A DNA stretch of 64,000 bases, taken from NCBI GenBank assembly GCA_003344405.1, contig NOWV01000042.1:372001-436000 (forward strand), given 5' to 3'. Shown one piece after another: positions 36,901 through 50,391 of this stretch. Positions within the stretch are counted from its first letter, which is position 1, and every line of letters starts with the position of its first letter. Both the position numbers and the translations under genes were made by a program. The DNA comes from Trichoplax sp. H2. Its lineage: Eukaryota; Placozoa; Uniplacotomia; Trichoplacea. The notes below the pieces were generated by a model. The model had not been told where the DNA came from, did not search any database, and saw nothing but the letters and a program-made list of their open reading frames with translations.

Positions 36901-39900
36901 TAAACGGTACATACTTGATTATGCAATCTAATTCAATCTGGATGTCATTCATCCCACCCAACCGTAACATATGCGTCTCTCGCTGGGTAAGCATCATAAT
37001 GTTTCGTCTGTCTTTCAAGATATTTAACAGAATAATATCGTCCTTGGTATTACTGCCTTGCTGCTGGTTAGCCTCCGCAAGAATACACTGTTGAAATAAG
37101 TCACTTTGCATTAATGTCACGATAAAATTGTGCAAAGAGGCGTTGAAAGAAGTCATAACCTGCATAAAAGCTAAAGCTGGATCAATATTTTGATTATCAT
37201 GCCTATATAACACATACAGAAAGATACCATGTTTACGATCAAGCTTCATTGATAAAACCTATCACTACTAAAACTTTTCTATTTTTGGCTGTTTCGTATA
37301 CTAGGTATTAAATATTTCTAACTATACAAACCACTCCATATAATCTTTGATAGACTTGATTAACATCTCGCAAACGTAGCGATATTGGCCGCCGCAACCT
37401 CCACTAACGATACTACTAGTGAGGAAATGTTTACGAAAGATCCAGTTCCAATATGTTAGCCTGAAAAATCGATTTCGTAAGACATCAAACACTTGCTAAG
37501 CATAGAGTAGTGGAAATAGGAGTTTCGAAAGCATAGTGTCTAAAACTCACCTTTCAGCTTCGTTACGAAAGAAATCATGATCTTGACAGATATTTAATTC
37601 ATAATTGATCCATTCCGATAGTACTAACTAGTAAGGTATAAGCAGAAAAATGATAAAATTACAAAAAAATTGCTGGCAAAGTGATTACGTATTACCGGAA
37701 TATAGTAAAGCTGCGTTCGATTAACAATTTTAGTGCTATCTCTTTATTGCTTACTCTATCAATCATTAAAGATAATGTACAAGTAATACATATAGCAATC
37801 TTCTATAGAATGATAAAAGCGGCGATTGTATAATTTTTATTCAGATAATTCATATACGTTTTTTTCCTCTTCTAAAATGATTTTTCCTTGTTCTGAGTTT
37901 AGAAAGGCAGTAAATGAGCCCAAGTCTAAATTAAAATTAAAAATAATGATCTCACTTCCCTATCATTTTAACAGCGCCTGGTTTATATTTTTAAGATTGA
38001 ATAATGATAACCTGCTTTCATATCTTCATTTCCCATACCCAAGGAAAGGATACTCTCTAACCGTATCGATAGGTAAAGAGCCTACAGTATGTAACACGTA
38101 TAAATTCATTATTTTTAATTACATTAATGATCTCAAGGACGCATACGAATATACATGCATTTTACGTACATACCAATTTTAATTGAGAACGCAAAATTGC
38201 ACGACACTCTAAATAATATAGATAGTTTAGAATTATTCAATATTATTTTATACCTATGTTATCACAGTATTTTAAGATTTAAGGTAAATTACCATGATCG
38301 ATAATTAGTTTTCGGTAATCGGAAACTAAGACGAGGCCATTTGTACAAAACCTGCAATTATTGCAGAAAGTTTATAGCAAAAGCAAACTATCAGCTAAAC
38401 AATATACGAGTATATTAACCGTAAAGCCCATGGCATTGAGTTTTTGGTCTTGTAGTTAAAACTTTTCCACAAAAACGTAGCCGGATTCGTATAAACTATA
38501 TCTACATGACATAACCTAGCGTTATCGCTTATTAAGAACCATCTCCATTGTTGCTTACTCGTCAAAAAACCAAGCAACAGACTCGCTATTCCATTCGGAC
38601 TGCAATCACTACTATTATGGTCCTAAATTAATTTCATTTAGAAAACAAGAAATCAACTAAGATGCTACCAAGAAGTAACAATAGCAAGCAAATTAAGCAA
38701 ATTAAAGATTTATTCAGAAATTAGTATTTACCTTGAATGAAAGATATGCCACAGTTTCAGAAACAACATAAGCTAGAATGTAAGGGAAAGAATGTAAAAC
38801 ATTTACGAATCCCATGTACCAATCTTTACAATTGCCCATAAAATCGGTATCTTTATTTGATGTTAATAATTGAAAGACTTTGCAGTAAAGTGCCAAGAGA
38901 GATTTGTGAAACTAAATAAAAGTAAAATAAATAGGATAATAGCAGAATATTTACAGAATCAGAGTTCTTCATTTACCTATACATTCCGATAAATCCTAAA
39001 TATTAATGTCATAATATCAATTACGGTAAAGCTATTTATCCATTACCTCCTTCACGATTGCCAATTCTCCTTCATTCAATTTATTAGCCGGTGATAACTC
39101 ATTCTTATTATCATTCTTTGTTGATAATAGTGGCAAAATTTCGTTAAAGATCTTACTAATTTCATCAAGTAAAAATTTGCAGTCCGGCCGCTCATTAGCT
39201 TGAGATCTTTGGCTAAGCTCCCGAATTTCGGAAACGCACTTCCATAATCGAGCCAGAACATGGCTTTGAGAGTTTCCATGATCTGCAAAGGTAAGTGAAT
39301 TATTTAAACCACGAAAAATATAATTAAGAGATATAAAAGGGTATCAAAATAGAATTACTCAAGCACGAAACTTCGATTTGAATGTACTATTACTATATTT
39401 TGCTAATAAATCGAGCCTACCTGGCAGTTTAGTGGGCTTATTACGTCTCTCTTCAAAAGCATTCCATAGAGTTGCCGGAATCTTATTACCACTAAGTGTT
39501 AAGAGTACTGGTTAAATTAAAACAATCAATTGATAATTTTACTAACCTAACAATTTTTTAAAGGGCTATTTATAGCACTAGCGAGATTTTCTATAATACT
39601 ATAAAAAGAAAATCACTAATCGATTTTTACCGCTTCAGAATTTCAATTAAACCAATCGTTTCAATAGAATCACGAGACGTCTATAGCACCGTAGGAGTAA
39701 ATTTACAGACATCAAATATAGTAACAAGTAGCAGAAAGAGATACATCAAATAATTTAAGAAGCATTATATCAATAATGGAAGCCAACTTGAAAATACTGC
39801 TACCTCTTCATACACTAACAGAGCAGGCAGAAATTGATTGCAAAAGTAGGACTTTTGGAAAATGCTGTGAGATAGAAATATACACAAGAAGATAAGATCT

Positions 39901-42900
39901 ACCTTCTAATTACTAATTACCATCAAGCTGAGTTCGAGTTTACGCTGACGGAAAGTACGTCTATTTTTTATCCGGTACAAATACTGTAGCTACAGTAGCA
40001 CTCTATCGCTTTCAATATAACTATCACAGAATAATAAAACTGAAAAAGTTTTTATAAGTAGTTGTGCTCACCTAGCTTCCAAAATGCAACTGGGAATTTC
40101 ATTTGTTCGCTTAAAAGTCATTACGGCTTTCTTTACGTCTTCAAAAATCTACATAGTAAAAAGACGAATGCAAAGTGAATTTCTATTAGTGTTCTACAAA
40201 GCGCATCCAGAATCGGAACAACAGGCGGCTAGCAAATCATATTTTCATTAAGTGAAACAAACTCTACGTGGTTACTTAGCCCAACCTCATCATCATGTAA
40301 GACTTCATCAAGTAAGTTTGTTGCTTGCTCTTTTTCGTTTGTTAAATCTTGTTCCTATCAATTCAAGAAAAAAACTTAAATATTCAAAATTTTTCTGATC
40401 ACATGATTAAAATAAAAATCTAGCCATCACTATAAGATGTAGCGACATCGTCCTTACTTTTAATTTTGCTAAATTAGCCTTCGCTAAAGCTATATATTCA
40501 ACTAGTAAGTCTTGGCAATTCGCTGGTACAGAAGGCTGACCAATAATATGAGCCTAATCAAAGGCAAGTTAAAAACATGTAGTGTATTATTCCAATTGCA
40601 AAATATACAGCAACTAAGTAACACCGCAATAGCCTCTATATTATAGATATAATATAAATAAAACCTTGATATGCAGGCCGTCATCATATGGTAAAATAGA
40701 CATGAGAAATCTGATTAGAAATTTGCAAGATCTTGCAGACAGCTTGCTTATTAATGATGATTGACGCCCTATATGTGACTATTAATAATTAAAATGATAA
40801 AGCTTGATCACGTTGTTCGCTATAACATCACTGAAATAAATTAATTTCATGTGACAAATAACCGTAACTTCATATTTTAATTATGATACTTTACTTGAAT
40901 CCATTCGGTATATGGATAAAACTTTGGCAGTTTTAATAAACTGCACTGACGAACAAGTATGATTACAGTTAGGATGAGATCATGATAACAGTTTCTGAGT
41001 GCATCTTCAAACATGGTATCAATCAAACCTATAATTGAATAATTTAAATGCTAACAATATGGGCAACATAATATTGATTAGATATTGCGAATTCTCAATC
41101 AATTGGTCTTACCATATAACATATTTGTAGTATTTTCGTATTTTATACACAAGATAGATAAAAGAGCAAGAGTACTGCTCCAATCCACCTGTAAATGGTG
41201 TATCAGATTATAGTTAGACTAATACTACGAATTAATTAAACATTTTGTGAAAGATTGTATAAAATATTCAAAAGTATTCCAAAACGAAACCTTTTCACGT
41301 TGGGATAACACGTTAAAGACTGTTTCTCTTAATTTTTTAGCATCGACAAAATTGAGTAACTAAAAGTAGAAGCGCGTAGGAGTTAAACAGATAACACTAA
41401 CAATAGGATAGTTGCTTTCACATAAATCTAGTATCAAAAGACACTAAAGGCATTGGCCGAGATGACATACCTCGGTAAATAAAACATAATAAGACTGTAA
41501 GGATCCCTTACGGTGCCAACGATTCTGTAACGATAAGATTTCTAGGTCTACAATTTAAATACCAAAATATAAATATATTAATACCTTCGATCTTACCATA
41601 ACCCGAAATGACCTACTGTATCTCATCATTAAGGTCAGGGTTACATACTTTAAATGAGTTTATGTCTGTAATTTAATAAAATGATTTCCGCCATTTGTAA
41701 ACTGGATAAATCATGTGATAATTTATTTATGAAAGTTTTCTCTTTGGTTATAATTATAATGTTAAGAACTACTCTACTCTTCGTGTGCACTTTTAAAATA
41801 ATTTGCTGATCTAGACAGTGTGTATTATATGGTATACTCGTACTGCTGGTCGCTTACCTTTAAGAACAGCATCATTGCAACATTTTAGTAGCTTCATAAT
41901 CTGTGTTGTAAAAATTTGCTCAATAGTAGGCGTCGATTTGATCGATTTCAGTGACTTTAGTAAATTCATTAAATCTAGGCTGTATACGGTAAGATAAAAT
42001 CAATAAATTGCCATCATTATAAGAAAAATTGTGCCGTTACAAATACCTGTACTAACATATTTATATAATATGATAGTTTTCTAAAATCATTCAATTATTT
42101 GATTGTATTGCAAATTCTTACTTGTTAATATTGCATTGCTTATTTTTCATCTTTTCGTAATTTAACCGAAAGTGCTCAATGTAGTCTGATTTAATATATA
42201 GGGTATATTAAAATTAGTCATTTGCAAATGTTACAAATCTGTTTCAATAGTAACTATCAGCTTTGAGTTACCTACTTTCAATAAAATAATCCATAAATTC
42301 ACGTAAGCGCTAAATATTTAAAATGAAATAGAGATAAATAGATTAACTGCCTGTAAATTGAGGTTTGACAGTGAACAATTAACAGACCTTGTGTGTTTCA
42401 TCTTCAGCTACGGAACTATTCTCCAAGTACGATAGAACGTCGCTCATAATATCTAAATTTGATATTTAATCTATTCAATGATTGTACCGTATAGGTATCA
42501 TACAGGACGCAATCGATAATTTATCATGTCCTATGTATGATTATCGTGTTATAGATGCAATAGTTATATAACGGCGCAAACTTACAAGAGATTACATTAG
42601 AAATATGAGCTACAGTGACATCCTTGGGCTGTTCTTGATAGTTGCTGATAATCGAACCTGCCAAATGCTTGGTAAAATTTCTTCTTTGCCTACATAATCT
42701 GAAATCAATACAACTTTTTCATTGAAGGCTTGGGTCTGCTTATGTAATGCGGTTCTGTAACATAGTAATTATGACTGATCTCCTTCAACTTAATAATAAA
42801 ATTGCATATACCGATTTAAAAGGTCATCAAAGGTGGCCAAGTTAAGATGGCATAATTTCCACATTATTTCAACGGATATATTGTGATCCTAAACGTAATA

Positions 42901-44012
42901 CGTGTATATAAAAATTAATTATACCGCTATAACTAACGAAAGCACGTAAAACTAAAACTATACATGACGAACCCTTGATAGAAATTGACCAATGAAGTAA
43001 TCGCGATCTAACATATTTTTCGAATATAATAAAGCAGCTGATTGTAACAGTTCAGATAATGCAGCCTATAAAGTATACAGTCATACAATATGTAGTTCAT
43101 GTTAGCATTCTTCACTAGAAATGAAATTAGATAAAGATATATATTTGCAATATAAACATAGTACTAACCCTCTTTTCGGTCGGCATTAAAAAATTGAGGT
43201 AATATTTTACTGGAATATTAGCATTAGTTGGGAAGAGTTCAATTATTTTTTGATTAATAGCTGTCGCAAAGTAAATCGGTAAGGTCGAGCAATTTGTGCC
43301 ATCTTGAATCTTATACTTTTTCGCCCATACTTCAGCTGTAATAGAATGCATTGTAAATTCAGTATTATATACGTGTATACCTATGTGCAGTAAACTAGCA
43401 GAGAAGCACTGCAATAGGCTGCAACGATTCAGTAGTAATGATAGAAAAGCTTTATTGTATGTCAATGCAAGATGTAATTATTATGCATTGTTATTATGCA
43501 ATACCTTGGCTACAATTGGCAAAGTCCATTGGACCCTGCAACAATTTCAACATAATACCGCGTTAGAAATAACACTTTAATCGTTTTCAACGTCATTTCT
43601 AATCTACTAGGCCGTCATAAACATGATTACCATTTCACTGAAGCACGAGCTCAATTGTACGGATTGGTCTAAAAATTGTAAAATATTAGTCTGCAACTGC
43701 ATCCTATCCGGACAAGTGGGATTACGAGAAGGTTGATTTTGAGCTATTGGATGATGCAAGTAAGTATGATATCAGTCATCAGAGAAATAGTCTCATTCAA
43801 AGTGATTGAAACAGAAATGCATATAACCGCCAAAATATGGGTGTTATTTTCAACATCTTTCCATACCTAATAATTGCATGAATGCATCAGATGCATTCTC
43901 ATTATGCTTGCTTGTATCTCTTAAATCGTTCATTTCTCAGGTTTTTTTATCTTTGTTTGAACTGCAGTATTGACTACAAGTTACCTCGACGTCCTTGCAG
44001 TAAGTTAATCAT
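33983..44012 (-). CDS. FANCA: Fanconi anemia group A protein, 35 exons
   Basis: Core subunit of the nuclear Fanconi complex that monoubiquitinates FANCD2/FANCI at DNA interstrand crosslinks; a helical-repeat scaffold. Exons in coding order: 43985-44012, 43631-43743, 43505-43535, 43169-43380, 42973-43065, 42812-42888, 42586-42698, 42388-42452, 42276-42309, 41858-41974, 41471-41541, 41299-41359, 40895-41028, 40458-40553, 40286-40354, 40072-40148, 39804-39864, 39631-39680, 39421-39491, 39047-39282, 38732-38911, 38516-38622, 38293-38351, 37858-37925, 37551-37627, 37332-37460, 36915-37202, 36479-36587, 36092-36166, 35853-35950, 35656-35748, 35376-35436, 35086-35133, 34202-34297, 33983-34075. They total 3390 nt (1129 aa) in one frame. 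Landmarks matching vertebrate FANCA in order: LLQGRR at the start, LVEYIALAKANLAKLK, AVMTFKRTNEIPSCILEAS, FLPALL, DSIETIGLIEILKR, WINYELNI, HFLTSSIVSGGC, DRPSWQLAIMIFKQIID. It is shorter than human FANCA (1455 aa), mainly in the loops and C-terminus. The exon at 37858-37925 and the first two exons are the least certain; one or two small exons may be missing between 38293 and 37925. Confidence 0.9.
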
Positions 44013-44752
44013 GACTATCGCGTCGTGGGATGCTGTTTTAGTTGTATTCTTATTGCAGTTATGAGCTCGGCTGAATTAAATGATCCATGCACAATTTTAG
44101 CAGAAGGCAGCTTCCAAGGTAATTGGCTATGATTGCTAAGATTCAAATGCTGTATTAGAACATGTATAAGTATCCACAGTAAAGGGATGGCACCAAAGTT
44201 CATGAGATGTCGGTGAACGATAGAGATTCGTAATTTCTGCACGAAAATGGCACACGTCTGTACGTCTGTACCATGAAGACTGTACGATATAATACAGTAT
44301 ACTCTATTTGGACGTATGGTACCTTACCGTATGCAATTATAGACGTCTTCCCCAACACTAAATGCATAACAGTATGTCGTATTTGCTGGCAGAGTTCTAG
44401 TATAGCTGTAGTACAGTATATATCCATGTAATTATAATGATCAATTAATTAATAATAGTCCTAATTAACTAAGCGTATTTTATTTATATTTTTTATTGCT
44501 GTACTGTACAGTAGACCATCCGAAAGTATCAATACCACTTACGATCTTTCGTTACTGCATCGCATCTGATACTTCAATTATTCGTTTTATACGCGTATTT
44601 CTAATACTACCGGTGATAGTCATAATGGTAACTGGCTTTCTAAGTTCAATAACTTTCGCTATACAGTATAGTATGAATGTTATATACTGTATATTATTAT
44701 GATCATTATCTGTACTTTAGTTTGAATCATGCAGCACTCTCATATAGTAAGA
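44013..44752. other. 5' flank of FANCA with GTAC motifs
   Basis: Contains scattered GTAC palindromic motifs (about 44260-44310, 44405-44425, 44500-44515). A plus-strand open stretch from 44063 (MSSAELNDPCTILAEGSFQ) ending at a GT has some protein character but overlaps the minus-strand upstream region and joins to nothing. Confidence 0.4.
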
Positions 44753-46862
44753 TGTAATATGAACTCAGAATACCTGTTATCCCTTATTGTAGCCATGATC
44801 AATTGGTCATGCTAGAAATTCGAACAATTACCACTCTATTCCAATTTTACTCAATCATCAACCATCTAGATAACTTGTAGTATAAATGCAGAATATTCGT
44901 TCTTATTGCTCAATGTGTAGCACTAAAGCATTGAACTTGCATTTACTACTGGTGTTTTCGATGCTGCATTATCAAGCTTTTACGATAAAGTCGTGCATTT
45001 ATATAATCATCAACAATCTAGATAACTTGTAGTATAAATGCAGAATATTCGTTCTTATTGCTCAATGTGTGACACTAAAGCATTGAACTTGCATTTACTA
45101 CAGGTGTTTTCGATGCGGCACTATCAAGCTTTTACGATAAAGTCAACTACAGGTGTTTTCGATGCTGCACTATCAAACTTTTACGATAAAGTCGTGCATG
45201 TATATAATCATCAACAATCTAGATAACTTGTAGTATAAATGCAGAATATTCGTTCTTACTGCTTGTCACGTTCTGTAATAGTTACATAATTAGTATATTA
45301 CCTTCTTTCTATATATGGTTAAATATCACGATGTTATCACGTCATGCATATATAGCTGTAGTTATGGTACTATATTAAGCTTATCTATATATGTATTCTC
45401 ATGTTGCCATACTTGGCATGATATTCTATTTGTAAAGTCTAAACTAGGGAAACCTTTCTGTTAGTGATGATCTTGTGATCTACGTCAGTAGATCAAAGGT
45501 CACAATAAAGAAAGTATATAAACTCTTTATTTTAACAATAAAGTTAGTTCTTCAACTTAATTACTGGGTCTCCTTGCTGAGTGCAGATCTAGTACTTGTT
45601 ACAAAATTTGGAAGTTGTAACACTAAAGCATTGAACTTGCAATTACTACAGGTGTTTTCGATGCTGCACTATCAAGCTTTTACGATAAAGTCTTACTGTA
45701 TATAATCATCAACAATCTAGATAACTTGTAGTATAAATACAGAATATTCGTTCTTATTGCTCAATGTGTAACGCTAAAGCATTGAACTTGCAATTACTAC
45801 AGGTGTTTTCGATGCTGCACTATCAAGCTTTTACGATAAAGTCTTACTGTATATAATCATCAACAATCTAGATAACTTGTAGTATAAATGCAGANNNNNN
45901 NNNNNNNNNNNNNNTGTAATATGAACTCAGAATACCTGTTATCCCTTACTGTAGCCATGATCAATTGGTCATGCTAGAAATCCGAACAATTACCACTCTA
46001 TTCCAATTTTAGTCAATCATCAACAATCTAGATAACTTGTAGTATAAATGCAGAATATTCGTTCTTATGGCTCAATGTGTAACGCTAAAGCATTGAACTT
46101 GCAATTACTACAGGTGTTTTCGATGCTGCACTATCAAGCTTTTACGATAAAGTCTTACTGTATATAATCATCAACAATCTAGATAACTTGTAGTATAAAT
46201 GCAGAATATTCGTTCTTATTGCTCAATGTGTAACGCTAAAGCATTGAACTTGCAATTACTACAGGTGTTTTCGATGCTGCACTATCAAGCTTTTACGATA
46301 AAGTCTTACTGTATATAATCATCAACAATCTAGATAACCTGTAGCATAAATGCAGAATATTCGTTCTTATTGCTCAATGTGTAACGCTAAAGCATTGAAC
46401 TTGCAATTACTACAGGTGTTTTCGATGCTGCACTATCAAACTTTTACGATAAAGTCTTACTGTATATAATCATCAATAATCTAGATAACTTGTAGTATAA
46501 ATGCAGAATATTCGCTCTTATGGCTCAATGTGTAACACTAAAGCATTGAACTTGCATTTACCACAGGTGTTTTCGATGCTGCACTATCAAGCTTTTACGA
46601 TAAAGACGTGCATTTATATAATCATCAACAATCTAGATAACTTGTAGTATAAATGCAGAATATTCGTTCTTATTGCTCAATGTGTAACGCTAAAGCACTT
46701 AACTTGCAATTACTACAGGTGTTTTCGATGCTGCACTATCAAGCTTTTACGATAAAGTCGTGCATTTATATAATCATCAACAATCTAGATAACTTGTAGT
46801 ATAAATGCAGAATATTCGTTCTTATTGCTCAGTGTGGAACACTAAAGCATTGAACTTGCAAT
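44753..46862. repeat. Satellite of about 151-bp units, interrupted by a gap
   Basis: Tandem units begin atcatcaacaatctagataa and contain gcagaatattcgttcttatt, a taaagcattgaacttgca segment, and caggtgttttcgatgctgca. Unit starts fall near 44855, 45007, 45207, 45706, 45857, 46016, 46167, 46318, 46469, 46621 and 46773; most are 150-152 bp apart. The unit starting at 45007 carries an internal duplication of about 50 bp (near 45100-45195), and 45250-45615 is a non-repeat insertion. Since 151 is not divisible by three, the short open frames inside are chance. A leader of about 100 bp (44753-44860) is repeated after the gap at 45915-46015. Confidence 0.95.
45895..45914. other. Assembly gap (20 N)
   Basis: Twenty unknown bases inside the satellite. 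The round number indicates a placeholder, so the true number of satellite units is unknown. Confidence 0.99.
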
Positions 46863-46992
46863 TACTATACACTACAGTATTGCACTGTACTGTACTCTGT
46901 ACATTAAGTACGGTCCAGTACGGTAGTCTACAGTAGTACAGTACTACAGTACACGGTACAGTGCATTATGCGTACAGTGTACAGTAGGACAA
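46862..46992. repeat. GTAC palindromic tract bordering the satellite
   Basis: A run of ACAGTACTGTAC-like units (for example gtagtacagtactacagta) directly after the last, truncated satellite unit. Confidence 0.85.
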
Positions 46993-47664
46993 AGTCCTGT
47001 AGTATTTCCTACAAATTCATCAAGGCAAGGAAAACGATCAACCCTGGATCCACCAAAGCCTGTTTTAACTTAACTCAAAATAACATTAACGATAAAGTAT
47101 TTAGTTATAATTGAAAATTCGGTTGAAATCAAAACTTGGGATGTCTTCAAGTAGCCGCCTCGGTTCATTGTTTGTAAGTTTGATGCCTCTGTAGTCTGTA
47201 CTGAACTGTATAAGTGCATATGTGACAAATAATATTGATCAATATTGCTTGGAATTTTGTTATTACTTCAATAAACTACGACAGATTACTAAAATGTTTT
47301 GTCAATGATATAAATAATACCTTTAGGTTGGCCTTTGCTCAGGAGTTATACTAGGGATATATTTATCACAAAATTACCAGGTACACTATTTCATAATTAT
47401 CCAATTTTAAATACACAAACATACTGTATCGTATATAGCTGCTTTTGCCTTGTACTGTACAGTATTTCGCTTGGGAAAGAAGGTCTTTCGGTGAATGTGA
47501 TATACGTTGTACATGCACGAGTACATATGTACTGTATAGATTATATACGTATATACATTTAGCAATCTATAATAATCAATTAATCAGTATGATATTCAGC
47601 AGTATTTTCAATACTACCCTTTCATTTCTGCTTAACAAAATATCTTTTCATATTTTAATGTAAG

Positions 47665-47763
47665 ATGCCCGACGTTGGTAAAGAAGGCACCACATTATTA
47701 TCAAAAGTAGAAGATGTAATTAGGTCATCTTCCAAAAGCAATGACAAAAAGGATAAAGAATAA
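47665..47763 (+). CDS. Possible 32-residue mini-protein or last exon
   Basis: ATG to TAA of 33 codons. The product begins MPDVGKEGTTLLSKVEDVI and ends in a Lys/Asp-rich tail (SNDKKDKE), an amphipathic helix plus charged tail with better amino-acid content than the random frames here. The ATG follows an AG (taag|atg), so it could also be a terminal exon with upstream exons unseen. No family recognised. Confidence 0.3.
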   Translation: MPDVGKEGTTLLSKVEDVIRSSSKSNDKKDKE

Positions 47764-48670
47764 GCTATTGCAACTTTCGTAATCATCATGAATTACTTGC
47801 TTTATGTGTACAGGAAACTATTCTTCCGGAGTTTATGATTCGATACCAGCGTGCCCAATATCATATCTAGATATTTTGCACTGCCAATCCAACACGAAGA
47901 TGCAAACTAATTATATCGTTTATTGTATTGTATTGGCGATATCTCAAAGCCCCGGATACTTGACTTTACGCTGATCTTTGAAGATGTTTTGATCTGTCAG
48001 AGAGTACTTGAAGTTGATTGTATATTTTATTGATTTAATGATAGGATAAAGATTCGTTGTATCAATGAAATATTTAGATATCCTGCCAATGTTTTATTCA
48101 ACGCCTTCACTAGCATTATAATACTTTGATCAGCATTTATCTACGATCATTCAGCATACATAATCTTATCATAGTCTTACGCTGGTAACTTGAGTACTCC
48201 TTAAAAAAGTTATTCAAACTAAAAGTAATCATTACTGCTTTCAGCATTGAATTATTTCATTGAATTGGATTCATGTAAAGAAAATTTATAGTAATTGATT
48301 CAAAAAAGCGATACTTACGAAAATCCATTCTTTATAAGTGAAATAAAATATCATTTGATGATTTAGGTTATAAGTAAGATAATGTAGTTCATTTACCAAA
48401 GTCGATTATCTATAAATATGTATCCTTAAAATGTATATACATTGTGGTAAAGATTTGATGTGATTATATTGTTAGCTTTAACAGCTTTCAAATCTCAGGA
48501 CTAGGATAGTTTCAATCAGTTGCTTACAGTTCTAAAGTATTAGTTGGCTACACTATACGCATAACAAGCTACTTTTGAAAGCTAAAATAATATCGATAAT
48601 AAATTTTTAAGTCTGACGCTAAATTAGTCTTGTGCCAATTCAGGAAATGGACGGAGAATAGACATGATAA

Positions 48671-49014
48671 TCAAGTCAGGTATTTTACTAGTAAAATACA
48701 TGATGCACCTGACTAATGGCCAATTGCTATAATTATGCTAAATGAGATTTAGTTTTTTGCATATATCTAAAGGGGAGAGATGATATGGGATGAGGCTAGC
48801 TAAATCGTATCTAATGGAGCCTACTTAAAATGTTCCCTTATTTCAAGTCATGTATTTTACTAGTAAAATACATGATACACCTGACTAGTGGCCAATTGCT
48901 ATAATTATGCTAAATGAGATTTAGTTTTTTGCATATATCTAAAGGGGAGAGATGATATGGGATGAGGCTAGCTAAATCGTATCTAATGGAGCCTACTTAA
49001 AATGTTCCCTTATT
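48671..49014. repeat. 172-bp tandem duplication containing a 28-bp perfect palindrome
   Basis: Copies 48671-48842 and 48843-49014 are nearly identical. Copy 2 contains a perfect palindrome at 48848-48875 (half-site TCATGTATTTTACT). Copy 1 has the same centre with one changed base in the left arm (AGG for ATG), and there the outer arms AGTCAGGT / ACCTGACT are also complementary. Looks like a duplicated foldback sequence. Confidence 0.92.
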
Positions 49015-50391
49015 TTCAATTTTTCACATCAAACTGATAATGTAATACAACTTTATAGTTTAAAAGCAATGAACTATACAAAGCATGGTATTTAACTTTG
49101 GAAGAAATGTTCTCGTTGATTGAGTGCGCATAGAAATTTTAATTCAACTTATTAAGTTTAAAACACTATTTCCTTTTTTAGAGGTATTAAAGGCACTACT
49201 TGAATAATGTTGATTGTGATCTTAAGTAAAGCATCCAATTCTATGATATATACGTATAGTAGAAGGATATACCTGCACATATACACTATATCAAAAAATC
49301 GAGTAAAAATCGATCTTTGTTTTTGAGAAATAGTGTTCGACTTTGAATCTTTGCTTAAGATAGCATAATCTTACTTTCATGCCATACTCCTCTATCAATG
49401 CTTTAGGGCTAAAACAGTTCGTTTCTGAACTAAACACCATGCAGATCGGAGGACATAGCTGTATAGTATCCTTACTAGTCTTGTTGTATCTGTGCTTACT
49501 TAGATGCTGCATTTTCGTATAGGTTAATTATAGTTTACATCTAAATTAGCTCCTATCGAATCCAATGTCACAGGTGTCCTTCGATAATGTTGTACCGGTG
49601 CTTACTTAAGTATTACGTTTTAGCTTCGGATACAATATACGAGTAGATCCAAAATTGATGGTAAAAAATCGAAGATACATAACCTCACTAATTCTTAAAA
49701 GGAGTGCTTAGGTGCTACTATTTCCTAATGTGACATAGTATAAATTCAAAATAGCCGTGGTACCAAAATCAAAAAAGCCTACGTTAAATACATGTACGAC
49801 ATACGTATGCTCACTGCTCAGTACCATATAGCGCTTGTTCGCAAAGTTAATAGGATTTGAACATCTTCTACCGCTATTGATATGATATTGCTTATATACA
49901 CACAGTATATGAGTAAAAGAGCGTTTAGATTATTAATATTAAATCAAGGCTATAAGCGATTTATTGCAAACTCTTTTCAGATGAAAACATTCGGATGACC
50001 CATTTTAGACATACCAACTGATAACAAAACCAATTCTATTCATATGATGCAATATACTTGGATTGTTATCATGTAATACAATATTGATATTTCATACTTT
50101 GAAAAAATCAGTTCTAAACACTGTTATAGCATTAGGTACAAATATAGTACTGAGTAAAAGAGAAGCTTTGAGGGATCAGCCTGAAAGAACTTGTCACAAG
50201 TAAGATCCAAAAGCTACAATCTGTTGGCAGTAACTTGTAATAAAGACACAGCGTTTTTACGAAGAGTATTGCACGTTACAACATTACAGCGTCCAAGTTT
50301 AATTAATGTTAGATAAAGTCTAGTTCCTAAAGTCAATTTTGATTACAGGAAACGTTCTTCTTTCTTTCTTGACTAGCTGTAATTTGGCATT

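Larger units (their letters stand above)
46993..50391. other. Intergenic stretch with few features
   Basis: Contains a small GTAC cluster near 47450, a possible mini-ORF at 47665-47763, and a 172-bp tandem repeat at 48671-49014. An open stretch at 49291-49512 (minus, 73 codons) shows no family signature. Nothing else is supported. Confidence 0.4.

Noticed and set aside
37826-38182. Plus-strand open frame of 118 codons
   Set aside because: It lies antisense over FANCA exon 37858-37925 and adjoining introns, has no family signature, and the minus-strand exon joins its neighbours in phase.
42654-42773. Alternative FANCA exon reading TALHKQTQAFNEK and ending at a GT near 42653
   Set aside because: It is open, but the shifted exon 42586-42698 gives a continuous family-like frame into the next exon, and the alternative does not.
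43690-43759. Plus-strand exon-like segment (SYPDKWDYEKVDFELLDDA)
   Set aside because: It reads well and has AG/GT borders, but the opposite strand here is FANCA exon 43631-43743, which joins both neighbours in phase and matches the FANCA N-terminus.
45038-45705. Open frames inside the satellite (KALNLQLLQVFSM-like)
   Set aside because: The unit length of about 151 bp is not a multiple of three, so no frame continues from unit to unit.
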